A stretch of 64,000 nt of DNA from Istiophorus platypterus (lineage: Eukaryota; Chordata; Actinopteri; Istiophoriformes; Istiophoridae): the NCBI GenBank assembly GCA_016859345.1, contig CM029115.1, forward strand, positions 14,048,001 to 14,112,000. Direction: 5' to 3'. Shown in pieces: positions 11,901 through 24,500 of the stretch (position 1 is its first letter; the number at the start of each line of letters is the position of its first letter). Below the pieces are notes generated by a model, which searched no databases, had not been told where the DNA came from, and worked only from the letters and a program-made list of their open reading frames with translations. The position numbers were made by a program, and so were the translations under genes.

Positions 11901-14900
11901 TGTAAAGTCAGAGTTTTTGTGCTGAGCACTCACATTCTTGTCTCTGTGTGTTTCTGCTGTTTATTAATACTGAATGAAAAAAACAGAGAAAAATATAGAT
12001 TTTTTTTTTAGGAGCTGTCAAAAGGCTGCTCAGTTGTGTCGCCAACATCCATTCTGAGGGTACCCAGGAGAGTCGACCCACTTCACGGTGCAATTCGTCT
12101 CAGTAACATCCTCCTTCACTTCTGTCTCTCCTGCCATTCTGGACATTAATAAGTTCAGATGACTCAAAAAAGAAAGTTAACTTCAGTGTTTTTTCTGTCC
12201 ACGTGGACACTGCTCTAACATTGTCAAAAATCATTAACAATCAACAGGAAGTGACACCAATGATTTGTTTTGACACATCTCATGGTTGACAAACCCTTGA
12301 CTCTTTAAGATGCCTGTGATGCCTGAGATCCTGAATGGACTGACTACACCACTAAACTTGAACACTGGGTTGGTATTAATTTTGATGCTCTTGAAGGATT
12401 TCTTCATGAAGGACATGGAGGCCACATTATGACCATTGTCATCAAGGTCATTTAACATCTGCAGATATGGTTTAGTCATCCTATAGACTTCAGTGGTTTC
12501 TTGAGTAGTCCCAAGGGATTGATGCTCAACCCTAGCTGCTTTTACATTCTGTGTTACCCTGACTTCAGATTTGGGTGAAACGCTGCAACAATATAAAGCA
12601 GGCTTGTAAAAGCCCATGCAAACCAGTCATCTGCATGGGGCCTTAACAAACTCTGCAGTGTGTGAGGATCAGGAATCGATTCCAAAAGTGGAGATTATGA
12701 GTAGCAGAGGACAGTCATGTTCAAAGTGAATGGAGGCAGAGCAGACTGAGTGTGATCATTGGTGTGAGATTAGATGTTCTCGCATATTACAAGTCAGGCG
12801 GATGATTTATTAATTTAAACAAAAGATAATCTCAGTTGCAAGCATAATGTTGATATCCACTTACCCTAATCTAAGTCATTCAACATATACATATTCATGA
12901 AAACCTTGAAAGGCCATTATGTGAGTGATACAAATGAGTTGGGTTTTTAGTATAGTGCCTTTTATTTTACGCAAAATAAATAACAACAAAGAATTTAATA
13001 ATAGTCTTGGTATGTCCCAAGACTATTAACTTGATCATATTGAGGAAAATTGTGGGTACAAAAGTACAAGACACACTAAACTAGGATTTTTACAAAAATC
13101 CATTTAAATCGGATAAAGGCACACACAACAGCAGGCCTAAAGGGGTACAAATGTAGGAAGGCATACAGAAGCTTAATCAGCCTCAGGGCTGAATTCACTT
13201 CACTGAAACCAGACCAGACATATTGAAATTTCATTGCGACCTCCTTACATTGACTTGGTAGAAGCAGTTTATTCCTCCAAAGAGACAAATAATAAAGATT
13301 GCCCTTATAGTGGTAATACAGAGAAACATATCGCAGGTGGGAGACAAAAGACAGACTTTCATCATACGCATGCTTAAACCTATGACATCTATTCCAGGCA
13401 CACCTGAAATCCAATAAAATTTTTCACCTGAAGTTCCTTTGAATGAGCAGAAGCTCTGCAGTTTGTTTTTTTTTTATTCCATCCTCTAGGACGCACAAAG
13501 CAAGACACCCTCTCTTTGCAGAGGCCATTATTTGGTTAGCAGTTCTGAGCTGTGGAGTACATGAATATTGCCTGAGGACTTTTTAAAGACATTATTATTA
13601 TCTATTTTAACTGTATGTATGTAAAAAAAGCAACTTCACTAACCCAAAATGGATATAACAAAACAACATCTACCACAAGTCAAACATTGAGAATGGAAAA
13701 ACAAGTTTCAAAATATTCCTGTCAAATATTTTTATTTAAAATCATGAAAAGCTTAAGTGATTAGACTGTGACAATTGATGTACAGTTTAGTTTCCCCCCT
13801 CAATTCAGTGAAACCTTGCTGATTCACCAATTCTCTTGCAAGTGCAATTTGGTGAAACTTTGGTGAAAATAAATTGCCAGGAAGGGATATGATATGCCGA
13901 CCTCACTGTTCCTTGAAAGGAAAACTGACTCTCCATAAGCGAACAACAGCATTTCTTATTTGGGAGAAAGGCCAACTAATGCCGTGAGCTGTGGCCTCAT
14001 TACCAGCAGGAGGTGAGCTCTATTTAGGGACAAACTTGTTATGTATGCACATCCCAAATAGCCAGAATGAAAGCACACACACACAAAAAAAAATCCTCAT
14101 TAAACAAAGGCAACTCCAGCAGGGGCACACTGTAGCATCCAAGCCTTAAAAGCCCTTATCTACATATGAATAGTTGGCAAGATATACTCATTAGCATTTT
14201 AATGGATTGAAATGGAAAATAAACAAATATGCTTATTCGGGCATACTGGACAAATCCAGTATGCATTAAATATAAAGACTGCCATGTTAAACCTCTAAAT
14301 AGGCTGAGTATATGAGGTTGAAAATCATTTACTTTCCTCATCCTCTGCAATGTAACCACGAAACTCTGAACCTTAGTTTTCTTGTTTTTCTATGCTGACT
14401 GTGCTGCTTCTCTGTAGGTCACTGCCAACACACGCTTCCCAGATGTATCAGTTCTAGCTTGAGATTGCACAGCTAAATGCACACTGAATAAACCACAAAA
14501 GAGAGCAAATCTATAATGAGCACTGCAGATGCAGTAAAATGTCGCTGCAAAGTGAATACTGGCTTTGTGCAATTCAGTAACCACAAAAAATAGCACAGTA
14601 GATATCCGATCTGTTACGTAGATAACACTTGTGAATAAATGACTAACTACCAATAAGATCAAAGAAGAAAAGTTACAAGAGACAAGATTTAAAATTCTAT
14701 ATATTTGTACAAGGCGTCCACATGATAGCTGCAGTGCAAAATATACCTTCAAATTTGCTATCTTAATGACTTTTAAAATACTTATCATCCTACAAATGAA
14801 CTCTAGTAAATGTCGCATAGATATTATTCCCTAACATCTGCTTAGGGAATTGCTGAACAATGTAAGGGCCTAGTATTTTATCAGTATTTAATAGCTCCCT

Positions 14901-15199
14901 GGTCAATGGTTATGTCCCAGCTTGCATTGGGCCTCTGATTGAAAAACCTAACTTATATCCATCTGCTGACAAAAATGTCTGACCAATGTCAAAACTCAAA
15001 GTTTTTATTCAAAATAGTTATCTCTCAGCTCATCTCCTTCTTGGACAAATTTCAGTCCCATATTGTAATTGCTCTTTCTTGCCAAAGTGCTTGAAAAAAA
15101 TGCATAGTCAAAGCATATATCCTTTATGAATGATCACCCCAAACTATCTAAAGTATCATGGTACAGAAACTTGGCTTCTAAAATTTTTCTAAAATTCCT
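5956..15199. other. No recognised gene; AT-rich intergenic or intronic DNA
   Basis: Scattered open frames of 60-142 codons lack splice context and familiar motifs. A short stretch near 6.13-6.24 kb (TTGGGTCAATTTAAACATAT, then ACTGGGTCAAAGCAGCCCAG) resembles a dispersed fish repeat built on GGGTCAA. The longest frames are a 127-codon minus-strand frame at 12234-12617 and a 142-codon minus-strand frame at 14390-14818; I recognise neither. Confidence 0.5.
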
Positions 15200-16110
15200 T
15201 AATGGCTGTTGCACTGTTTTGGTGCCGCTAAAACCTTTCTGCTGCATGTAATACAGTTGATTATGGCATTTTAATTGATCGACTGAAACACTGGATGGGC
15301 ATGACTGGTTTTGCTCTAGACCAGCTTTACCTGAGTGACAGAGCCTCTCTGGATCAATTAGGAATGTCTCATCCAGCTATGCAAGTACTACCTGCAGCAT
15401 TCCTCAAGGATCTATTCCTGACCCATTACTGTTTTTTATTCTTCATTTTACCTCTGGGTCAAATAATCAACAGCGAAAATAACTCATTTTCATTGCTATG
15501 CTGATAACACACAAGTCTATTTATCCGTAAATCCTTCAAACCTGTCCTTGGTTACCTCAGTCAAGTCCTGTCTTGCAGACATAAGATCCTGGATGTTGAG
15601 TAACTTTCTGATGTTGAATGATGATAAATTGAAGCACTAGTGTTTGGATCTAAAGAAAACAAGGTCTGTGTAAATCAACTTATATGATTTTGTCTCTAGC
15701 CATCTACATTACTGTAACTAATTATTTGATGGACTTGCCCAAGAATTTACCAGCTGTTTCCAGCTTGTACAAAACACAGCAGCTTGGGTTCTTACAAGGG
15801 CCAGAAAATATGAGCACATTATCCCCATTCTCACCCCTTTGCACAAGGCTACCACTGGTGGTCTGACCCCTTAGACCCCTGCTTGTGGTCTTAGATATGC
15901 TGACCTGCTATTGCTGTCTGTCACCAGAACGCAGTTTGAAAAAGAGGGTTTCAGGGTATTTGACATATGAGCTCCACAACTCTGGAGTAGCCCTCTGTTG
16001 CAAATTAGGCATGCAACCTCAGTGTCCGCATTTAAACCTCTTGGGGAAATGGGGAAATTTAGAAAACACTTCGGTCTTAATGACACCAAAAGATTTTCTC
16101 CACTAATATT
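15200..16110 (+). mobile_element. L2/Rex1-type LINE relic (reverse transcriptase to 3' tail)
   Basis: Frame-shifted pieces follow the order of a fish LINE reverse transcriptase: SAACNTVDYGILIDRLKHW (about 15.24 kb), YLSDR, SIPQGSIPDPLLF (about 15.40 kb), FHCYADNTQVYLS (about 15.49 kb), then SSLYKTQQLGF and a degraded LWNSLP-like tail block near 15.97 kb. The catalytic YADD reads YADN at 15497-15508. Several frame changes and stops show that it is inactive. Similar but weaker sequence may extend left to about 14.94 kb. Confidence 0.75.
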
Positions 16111-19100
16111 TAATCTGTTTTCACTGCCCTAACTAGACTTGACACTTGTGATGTGATGCAGAAACTATTTGATTTTTCTTAGATGATCTTTTTAATGATT
16201 AACTTTGACCATTCACATCTCTCTGCCAGGGCCATAATCTGACGCAGTCTCATTACTTTAGATATCTTCAAGTCCACAGCTTTGCATCTAATATTTCCAT
16301 GCTATTTCCAAATCCACCCCCTGGAGATCTAGATGAGTCTTCAGTCTTACCCTTATAATAAGGATGCAACCTCCAAAATGTATAACTTGATACAGAGCAG
16401 GAAACCGTGTACATGGGAGAAAATCAAATCTGCCTGGGAAATGGATAGTGGAGAAAATCTGGGAAGACATCATTTCATGAATATGAGCCTCTTCTTTCTG
16501 TATTTGACACAGTCTAATCCAATTTAAAGAAGTACATCCTTATTCCAGTGACAAATTATACAAGCTATTTCCTAATGTCACCCCAAAATGCCCTAGATAT
16601 AAGTATTCCTCAGTTTCCCTAGGGCATAGTTTTTGGTAATGTCAGTCCCTAGTAAATTTTCTGACTTTAGTTTTTAAATCATTTTCTCCAATAGGCAGCA
16701 AAACAGTAACCCCAAATCCTTTAACAGGATGGGAAAGGCAGGCTAGGTAATCTTTACTAACATCAGAGGAGAAAAATTACAAATCCTGGCCATCATTTAT
16801 AACCCATGTCAAAACCTTTTCTCCAGCAAAAAGTCTTTTGGTATTCTCAAGCCAGAAGGGGTGTTACACCTCTGTCATGATTTCATAAACATTAAGATTT
16901 TTGTAAATTTGTAATGGAAAACCTATAAAGTTTTTCAGTATTGAATATTGTTATTAATGTTGATTTTTTAGTTTTACAAAAATCTCAAAAGCTGTAAGCA
17001 CTGCTGCTCCAGATGTCTAGCCTTTTAACAGACCTGATGTCCAACTTGACCTTTAAAACCCAGTGAATCTGAAACACTAAAGAATCTTGCATTGCTGCCA
17101 CATCAGCTGTAATATTCAAAAAAGACTCAAGGGTTTTATTTAGTTCTTTAGACATATGGGTGACATCCTCTTCACAAGCTTATTTGGGACCTCAATGAGC
17201 TTTAAAATAGTAAATTGCAGCTCCTATGGATTCCTCAGATGAAGCACCAAAGGCTTCAGTCGTATTCTTATGATGAGTTTGAGTGGTTAATGATGAGGTA
17301 AAACTCCCCTTTGAGAATGTAAAACTTCTTATTACTTTCAGCACCACACCCATGACCATTGGCAGTATGTAATCAACCCTGATCTCTGTCTCTATCTTCA
17401 CACGCACATATGCATGCCCACTGAAATTAAAACAGATGAGAGCTCCCTCCCTTCATATGGTAAACTGCATGAAAAACAAAAAGAAGAGAGTGGAACAGCA
17501 GAGAAGTAGTAAAAGAAACCTTAAGTGGCCACAAGGGAATGAGATATCATGTTTCTTCACAGTCAGTGTGCAATTTTCTGCCTCCTTTTTCAGACAGTGT
17601 TATTACAGAGTGTGGATCAGAGATGATCAGATGCACAAGTGGATTTCCTGGTCCATTGCATCATTTACTTTTGCTCAAAAGGTTCGAAAAGATCTGCAAC
17701 AGTCCCACACAAGGCTCAGCTGTTGGTTTTACTCTTTGCCTAGCACAGATAAATGTATTCACATCCCGCAACAGGAGTTAGACAGTGACCCATCTCCCCC
17801 TTCATTGCCCATTCAGGCTCACAAGCGCTTCCCCTCTGCCATGTATACCCATTAAATTACTGCCCTTGGGTTGCACTGTCTATGGCTATTGATTAAACAC
17901 TGCTCCCAGCGCTAATTTAGTGCCAATGATACATTCTGTCACAAGCGAAGCAGGAAGAGAGTATTGATTAACATACAGTTCTACTAAGGGTGCTGCTGCA
18001 GCACTCTATGACAAGGGTCTAATTAACATCTAAACCTCTAAGAGCATTGCATTCAGCTGTGCTCTTCTTCTGCAGCTCACTGGGATGAACACAGAACCAG
18101 CACACGTTATGGTTCAAATCCATTGGGGTGGTATTGATACGAGGGAAGACTAAAGCAGTTCAGTTTTGTAAAGATTTCCCAGGTCCCCCTTAGCAATCCC
18201 TGCTGCTATGCTGCCATCCAGTGACACTCTGCAGCTGTAATCCAGATGACATTACAGTTGGCCACCACTGCAAAAATTAAGGCTTTTTATTTAACAAATG
18301 TTAGACACCATACATCATAACATAGTTGAAATAGGAAGAGAATAGTAAGAAAATTAAACATTCAGTAACTGATATGAAAAAACAACATTAAAGTAGGGAA
18401 AGAAATTATAGATTTATAAAGTTTTGTTTAACGCAAACATAAAACATCAGAAATTGTAACTGAAATTTAAAAAACAACTGTCTTGTTTAACAAATACATA
18501 GTCGTGTTTCAGTGAATCTGATTGGTATCTTTGTTACATTGGGTAATTGTGAGCATGCTGCAGCTTTTGCTGTGGTCGCTAGTTGCAGTGCATTATAATG
18601 AAACCATAACATATTACAACGTGGTTTTGAGTTACAAATTTGAAATGTGCTTCTATATCATGAGAAAATAAATGAAATAAGGGATGAGCAGTGTTGTTCC
18701 ATGGAGCAAAGAGAGTCTGCAGGTTTTCATATGGCCACAAACTTCAGCAGCCAACTTCACTTACTAATAAGACTTCAGGCAGAGAGGAACAGAAATTAAT
18801 CAGTGAAATCAGATAATATTTGGTTTGAAGTGAAAAGCCACATTTATAGCATATATAACCATAGCATATATGGTTGCCCAACTCTTTTTTGTAAATAGCC
18901 GAGACTTTTACATATCTAAATAAGATTATCACTGTGGTTTTTTAAAAAGCATAATGGCTTTAATAACCCATTACAATTTGTACTTACTTCATATTAAAAT
19001 TCCAATCACTAAAAAGCATAGAAAGTGACCTGTTATGTAGTAAAACTGCTTCTAGATCATCCATTGCACATTTAAAAATAGCAAACAAACTTCATGACAA

Positions 19101-21548
19101 AATAAAATTATGCAGTTTACAACAACAACAACATATACAGTATGCAACATTTTCAATAAAAGTTTTGGTTGTCTAATTAAATAGAGATGATCTGAAATTT
19201 AAAAAAATCATGAAAGGCACTTGAGGCAGGCAACATTAATTTCTATGAGACAAATGCTTCTCTTGTGCTTCTCTTAAACCCGAGATTAAATATTTTCTAA
19301 ACTTAACGGTTAGTTTCTGTCACAAAATATGAAACAAATGCAAAAAGAATGACAGCATGTACACGTTTAAATAGTGATAAGATGTAAATTGCATGTATCT
19401 CTGTTAAGCAACATTTTAAATTGTTCCTTAGATCGATTTAAAACCATATTCAGATGTTCTGAATATCTATTATCGGATCTTATTTTCAGTACTTTGGAAT
19501 AAAAGGCACTCCTAAATGAGGGTTTGTTTGATAAGCTAGGTAGTAAGACAGATGAGGCCATTATCATAATGCATGGTCAGGCAAAACCTTTTAGACAATC
19601 TCGCCTGAAAATGTGACCTTGCCATTTACATATACAGTATCTCCTCTGGTCATTTCTAGTTGAGGTAGTTCATCTGCATTTTACCCCAAAGCCTTTAGTT
19701 TCAACACTGATTGAACCCTTTTCTTTAAGTTAGACAGTTAGAGGTGGATTGATCCAGCACTAACGCCTTCTCAGAGACATGAAGTAAATCTTTAAAAAAA
19801 AAGCATTACTCAACACTACTGTACAATCTCAAATTTAAAGCTTAAGTTACAATAAATCCAACCAAAAGTGGACATTTTGTCATCTTTCCGTAAGTGTGAG
19901 ATAAAAATAGTCAGTGATTAACTATAGGTTTTGGGTCAATAGAATATGGAGAACAAATGAATGGGGAGTTAACCAGATTATCAAATAACTGTTGCCCTCT
20001 TGAAGATTATCTACCCCCGTTAGCCCAATTCAGCTCTATGGCAGTAGATCAAAGGCACCACTTATAATCTTTAAAATTCTTGTGAGTTACCTGCTCCAAG
20101 ACAATTAAAAAATAATGTCAGCTACATTACTGAAAAATAACATTAAATCATTCCTCGACCTGCAGAGAGCAGATAAAAACCAGGCACATTTTTTTTTCAC
20201 ACATTCGGGTTTCAGCTCAGAACACATGGGTATAAAATTAATGTGTTGCCCTGATCACATTACTCACTAACTCATTCTTGTATCTGAGAGAAGTGAACAC
20301 AAGTGATGGTGAAACAATTCTTTCTGAAACTTTGCAACAAATTGTACCAAATAAGTCTCTAATTTGATTATGAAAAATGTATATTTGTCTGGTTCTGTTT
20401 ATGCTTTTCTTTTTACTTGAACACATCTGCGCATATGTATTCAAGGGTTTTCATTTTATGTGAATGGTGTTCATGAGAGGCTTAAATATTTATGAACACA
20501 GACACAAAAGTGTGATTGCTTGCAGCTCCTCTCTTTTCAGACTCAGACATTAGCTGCGTCCCAGTTAAGAGGCTAGACATGTGCAAAGCACCTTTGTGGT
20601 CCTGAAACTGCTCTTCCGACCAAAATGAGACAGTCAGACACTCAGAGAACGAAACTATAGGATAGATTGGCTTCAGCTCTCAGCAGGCCACACAACTAAC
20701 AGTTTTAGATTGTAATGGTAAATAAATAATATGATAAATTCTAACTTCTATTTTTCATTATTGTGTTGATTAACAACACCTCCATGCTGCTAACAGTAAC
20801 AAGCATTGGAGAGGTTATACCTAGACCCTATTATTTACATACTGCAGTGTTTCTTATTGGCCTTCTCCATGTGATAATAAGCAAAGCTACTTTAGAAGTA
20901 GAGGACCGTCTAAATGTTACACAACGGAACAGCACAGTATATTATGGGTTTAAGGGCCACAAAGGAATTTGATTCCAAAATGTGGCTTCTAAATTATTTA
21001 AACCATAGATGTAATAGGCTAAAAAGTTAATAAGCCTCCGATAGCCATAGAAGCCAAATAAACTTTTAGACTACACAAACTCACTGACATGTACCACACA
21101 TTGCAAGAGAAAAAAGCACTGCATATGCCAGGCCATTTTAACGAATGATCAACCAAAGCATTGAACATAATCATTAAAATTTCTATCTTTGGTTGGAACG
21201 AACACCTGCATTGTCTAAGTTAAATTAAAAAATTAAATTAAATTAAATTAAACTTTAGTTGATGGACAAAATCTCAGATTTTGAAAGGGATATTTTCATT
21301 TTGTGTAAACGCCAAAGAATAAGTGGCTTGAGTATTAAGTGCTAAAGTGGGTTTCAGCTACAGCAAAAACTCTGCCATTTGGTGGAAGAAATAGGACAGA
21401 ATTATAATTATATGACCAAAACAAAAAGACTATGTATCTCAAAGTAAATACATCACCAACAGCCCCTTTAGTTAAAAAAAAAAATCAAACTGTATCACAG
21501 GTTTTGAGACATACAGATGCACAGACATGGCTTTGGCTTCATCACTGG
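16111..21548. other. No recognised gene; region 3' of the SLC6 gene
   Basis: AT-rich sequence with no conserved protein blocks seen on either strand. It must include the 3' UTR of the transporter gene (transcribed leftward from 21549), but I could not pick a convincing polyadenylation signal. Confidence 0.5.
21220..21252. repeat. (TTAAA)n pentanucleotide repeat
   Basis: About six imperfect TTAAA/AATTA units, just beyond the 3' end of the SLC6 coding region. Confidence 0.85.
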
Positions 21549-24500
21549 TCATGCCACTGAAGTAATCAAGGCTTCAGACACCAGGTTGTCTAGGTTGTGT
21601 TTTTCTGGCCAGGGATCCTCAGCATCCAGGTCTATTGTAGGAGTCAAAGCTGCTTTAAGTCTCTGAGGGTTAGAGAGGACAAAGTTTTAGAAAAGCAGCT
21701 CTGGTACAGATATCAGATATCTTATCCCACTCAGGATGAAGCTTCTTGGTTTATAACTAAATACCTAATAATCTAAGGACATTTCTGCTGCATTTTGTAT
21801 TTAGTGCTAATTGGTAAATGTTAGTATGTTAATACAAAAACTAAGATGGTGAACATGGTGAACATTATACCTGTTATAGATCATCTTGTTAGCATTGTCA
21901 TTGTATGTATTTCTGCATGCTAATTTTAGCAGTCTGAATAAGGAGTCTTTTTCTCACCTGGAGAAGTGAGCCTTTGTTGCTGTAAATCTCTTGAATAGCA
22001 CCGAGCGGGATCCACACTACAGAGACCAGAGAAATTCCCCAGCCCACCCATTCAGCCCACACAGGATAAGTGTAATTCCCATAGTGGGCAGGAGTGTACT
22101 GGATAATGCTGGAGGTCAGTATGCACTGTATAGAAGAAATTATATTGTTATACACAACCTTCGATATTTATGTTAATACACCGATAATTCCTGATAATTC
22201 CTGTGGAGATTGTATTAAGATAGTTAAAACCTTACCAGCACCAACATAGGACAGAGCAGCAGCCAACAGAGACGGAAGTAGATGTTGGGAGCTTTTCCTT
22301 GCATCCTTTTGACCATTAGGGAGATACGTGGGACACCTTATGGAAAAGACAAGTGCTGTTTTAACACTTGAAAATATCCACAAACCACTAATAAAGATTT
22401 CCTTACATTTCAGAAATCAAAGATGCTTAGAATTCAGTTTAAAGTTAACCAGCCACAGGAAGTAATGGGGTTGTAAAGGTCTAAAGCACTCACTATGTAA
22501 ACAGGATATCTGGGTTTGAACTTTTGAACTTTATGCAGATCTTACCATAGATCCAGCAGACGGCTATGACTTCAAAGAAAGCCAAGAACACGAGGGAAAC
22601 CACAGCAGTGTAGTGGTCCATCAGCTGAAACACATAGATACCTCCCTGTGCCGGAAGGAGAAGATACAGAGGGAAATGAAAAGACTGAAAGGACAGAGCA
22701 ACTATCACCATCGATGTCACTGCTGTCACATGTAGCCCACCAAATACCCTCTAAGATGTTTCTCTGAGAAGGAAGAGTTTTGCTGTTTCTTACTGTACCT
22801 TAGTAATATGCGGAATCCCCAAGGCAAAGAATGTGATGCACACAACCAGGGCTAGCAGCTCTTCTCTTTTAAGGAAACCCAGAATTTTGGGACCAAACTC
22901 ATCTTTTATGAATGTCACAGCCACTTCAACCGTTGCGAACTGCAGCACACACAAGCATATGCAGATTTTATATTAATCCCATTTTATGTGTAAAATTGTT
23001 TCCCTTTTGACTGGTTCTGACTTTAAGTCATTCCTACCGTGAGCCTGTGCAAAAGAGATAGTTAAAACACATATTGGTTGTTTGCAGTAAACACTAACAG
23101 AACTGCAGATGGAAACAGTGTATTTAGCAATATTATTATATGAGAGGATTTAAATATCAACATACTGAGCAAACCAATGGACAGCAGATTTTGACCATCA
23201 TCAGGTCAGAATTTGACATAATTAATGAAATGTTTAGTTATGATAAGTAAATCTTAGCTTGCTGACTGAGATGTTGAACATGGTGAACATTACCCGCTAA
23301 ACATCTGTGCATTGACATTGTCACTGTGTGAATGTTTGCATGTTACATAAGCAGTTAGCGGAAAGCAGTGGTATGCACCCTGACCCAGCTACTCTAATCA
23401 TCAGCTCTACAGACCTTCGAGTTTGAAAATGAAACAGGTTTTAAGTTTAATAGGCACTTTATTTATTTTGGCCCCACAAACCTCCTGAATTGTATCTGAA
23501 TAATCTTTTACGAGTTCATGGCCAAAAACTGAACACAGTTAAGTAAACAGTTGCAGAGAAGTGGTGAGCAATATTAGTTGAGCAATAGAACACCCGTTTT
23601 GACCTATTTCTCAATGTTTGTTCTGACAAACCAAAGCCAGAGATAAAAAAAAAAGTAATCTCTATGACATCAGCTGTATTGGTACATGTGTGAGAAAGCT
23701 TCATACAGATATAAAATTTGTTGCTGAAAAAACAGATTTATGTGTGCAGAGCTCCAATGTTTTGCCTCATTTTCACAGATATCCTCCACCTTTATCACAC
23801 ACTTATGTGAGAGGTAGAGTTGTTTACCTGGCTGTCCAGGCCCAGACACAGCAGCATAAAGAAGAACACAGGGGCCCAAAGCTGATAGAGGGGCATTGTG
23901 GAGAGGACTTCAGGGTAGACAACAAACACCAAACCAGGACCTGAAAACATCATGTAGCAAACATGTTAGTTCTACAGAATAGGAAGCATATATATATATA
24001 CACGTGTAGATATAGACAAATTCAGCCTGCTGTGTTTCCATTAACTGAGCTGCACTTTAAAACTTTGTTGTCTGGGAGAATGTAAATGTTCCCTCAAGAG
24101 GAATAGTTTAAAACTTTACATAATATGCTTATTTGCTTGTGTCTTACATGAGGATTTAAAAAGAACAGTTGGATACTATTTTATGGAGGGACAATGTGAC
24201 CAAGCCAAACAATACTTAGTTAAGTTCTAATAAACAATGAATGCACTGTGAGTTACACCTACTGGAAGAAGAATGAGGACAGGACAATTTCACCTTGTAA
24301 ATTGCTCAGGGAATTTAATCTGTATCTTTTCTCTGCAACACAGTTGCAAATTATTTATCACGGAGTACCCATGCAACTGATTAACTTGTTTGTAGTTGGT
24401 ACGACATTTATACATAGTAAGGACTGTGCAGTTGGTGTTGTTTGGTTGAAGTGATCAAATTCACTCATTCTGTTTCTTGGATTTACCTTTAACAGAATTA

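Noticed and set aside
13076..13414. 112-codon minus-strand frame
   Set aside because: No recognised domain and no neighbouring exon; not supported as a gene.
14390..14818. 142-codon minus-strand frame with hydrophobic stretches
   Set aside because: AT-rich composition, no recognisable family motif and no splice or promoter context; probably chance.
17436..17855. 139-codon plus-strand frame
   Set aside because: No familiar motif, and an alternative plus-strand frame overlaps it; treated as chance.
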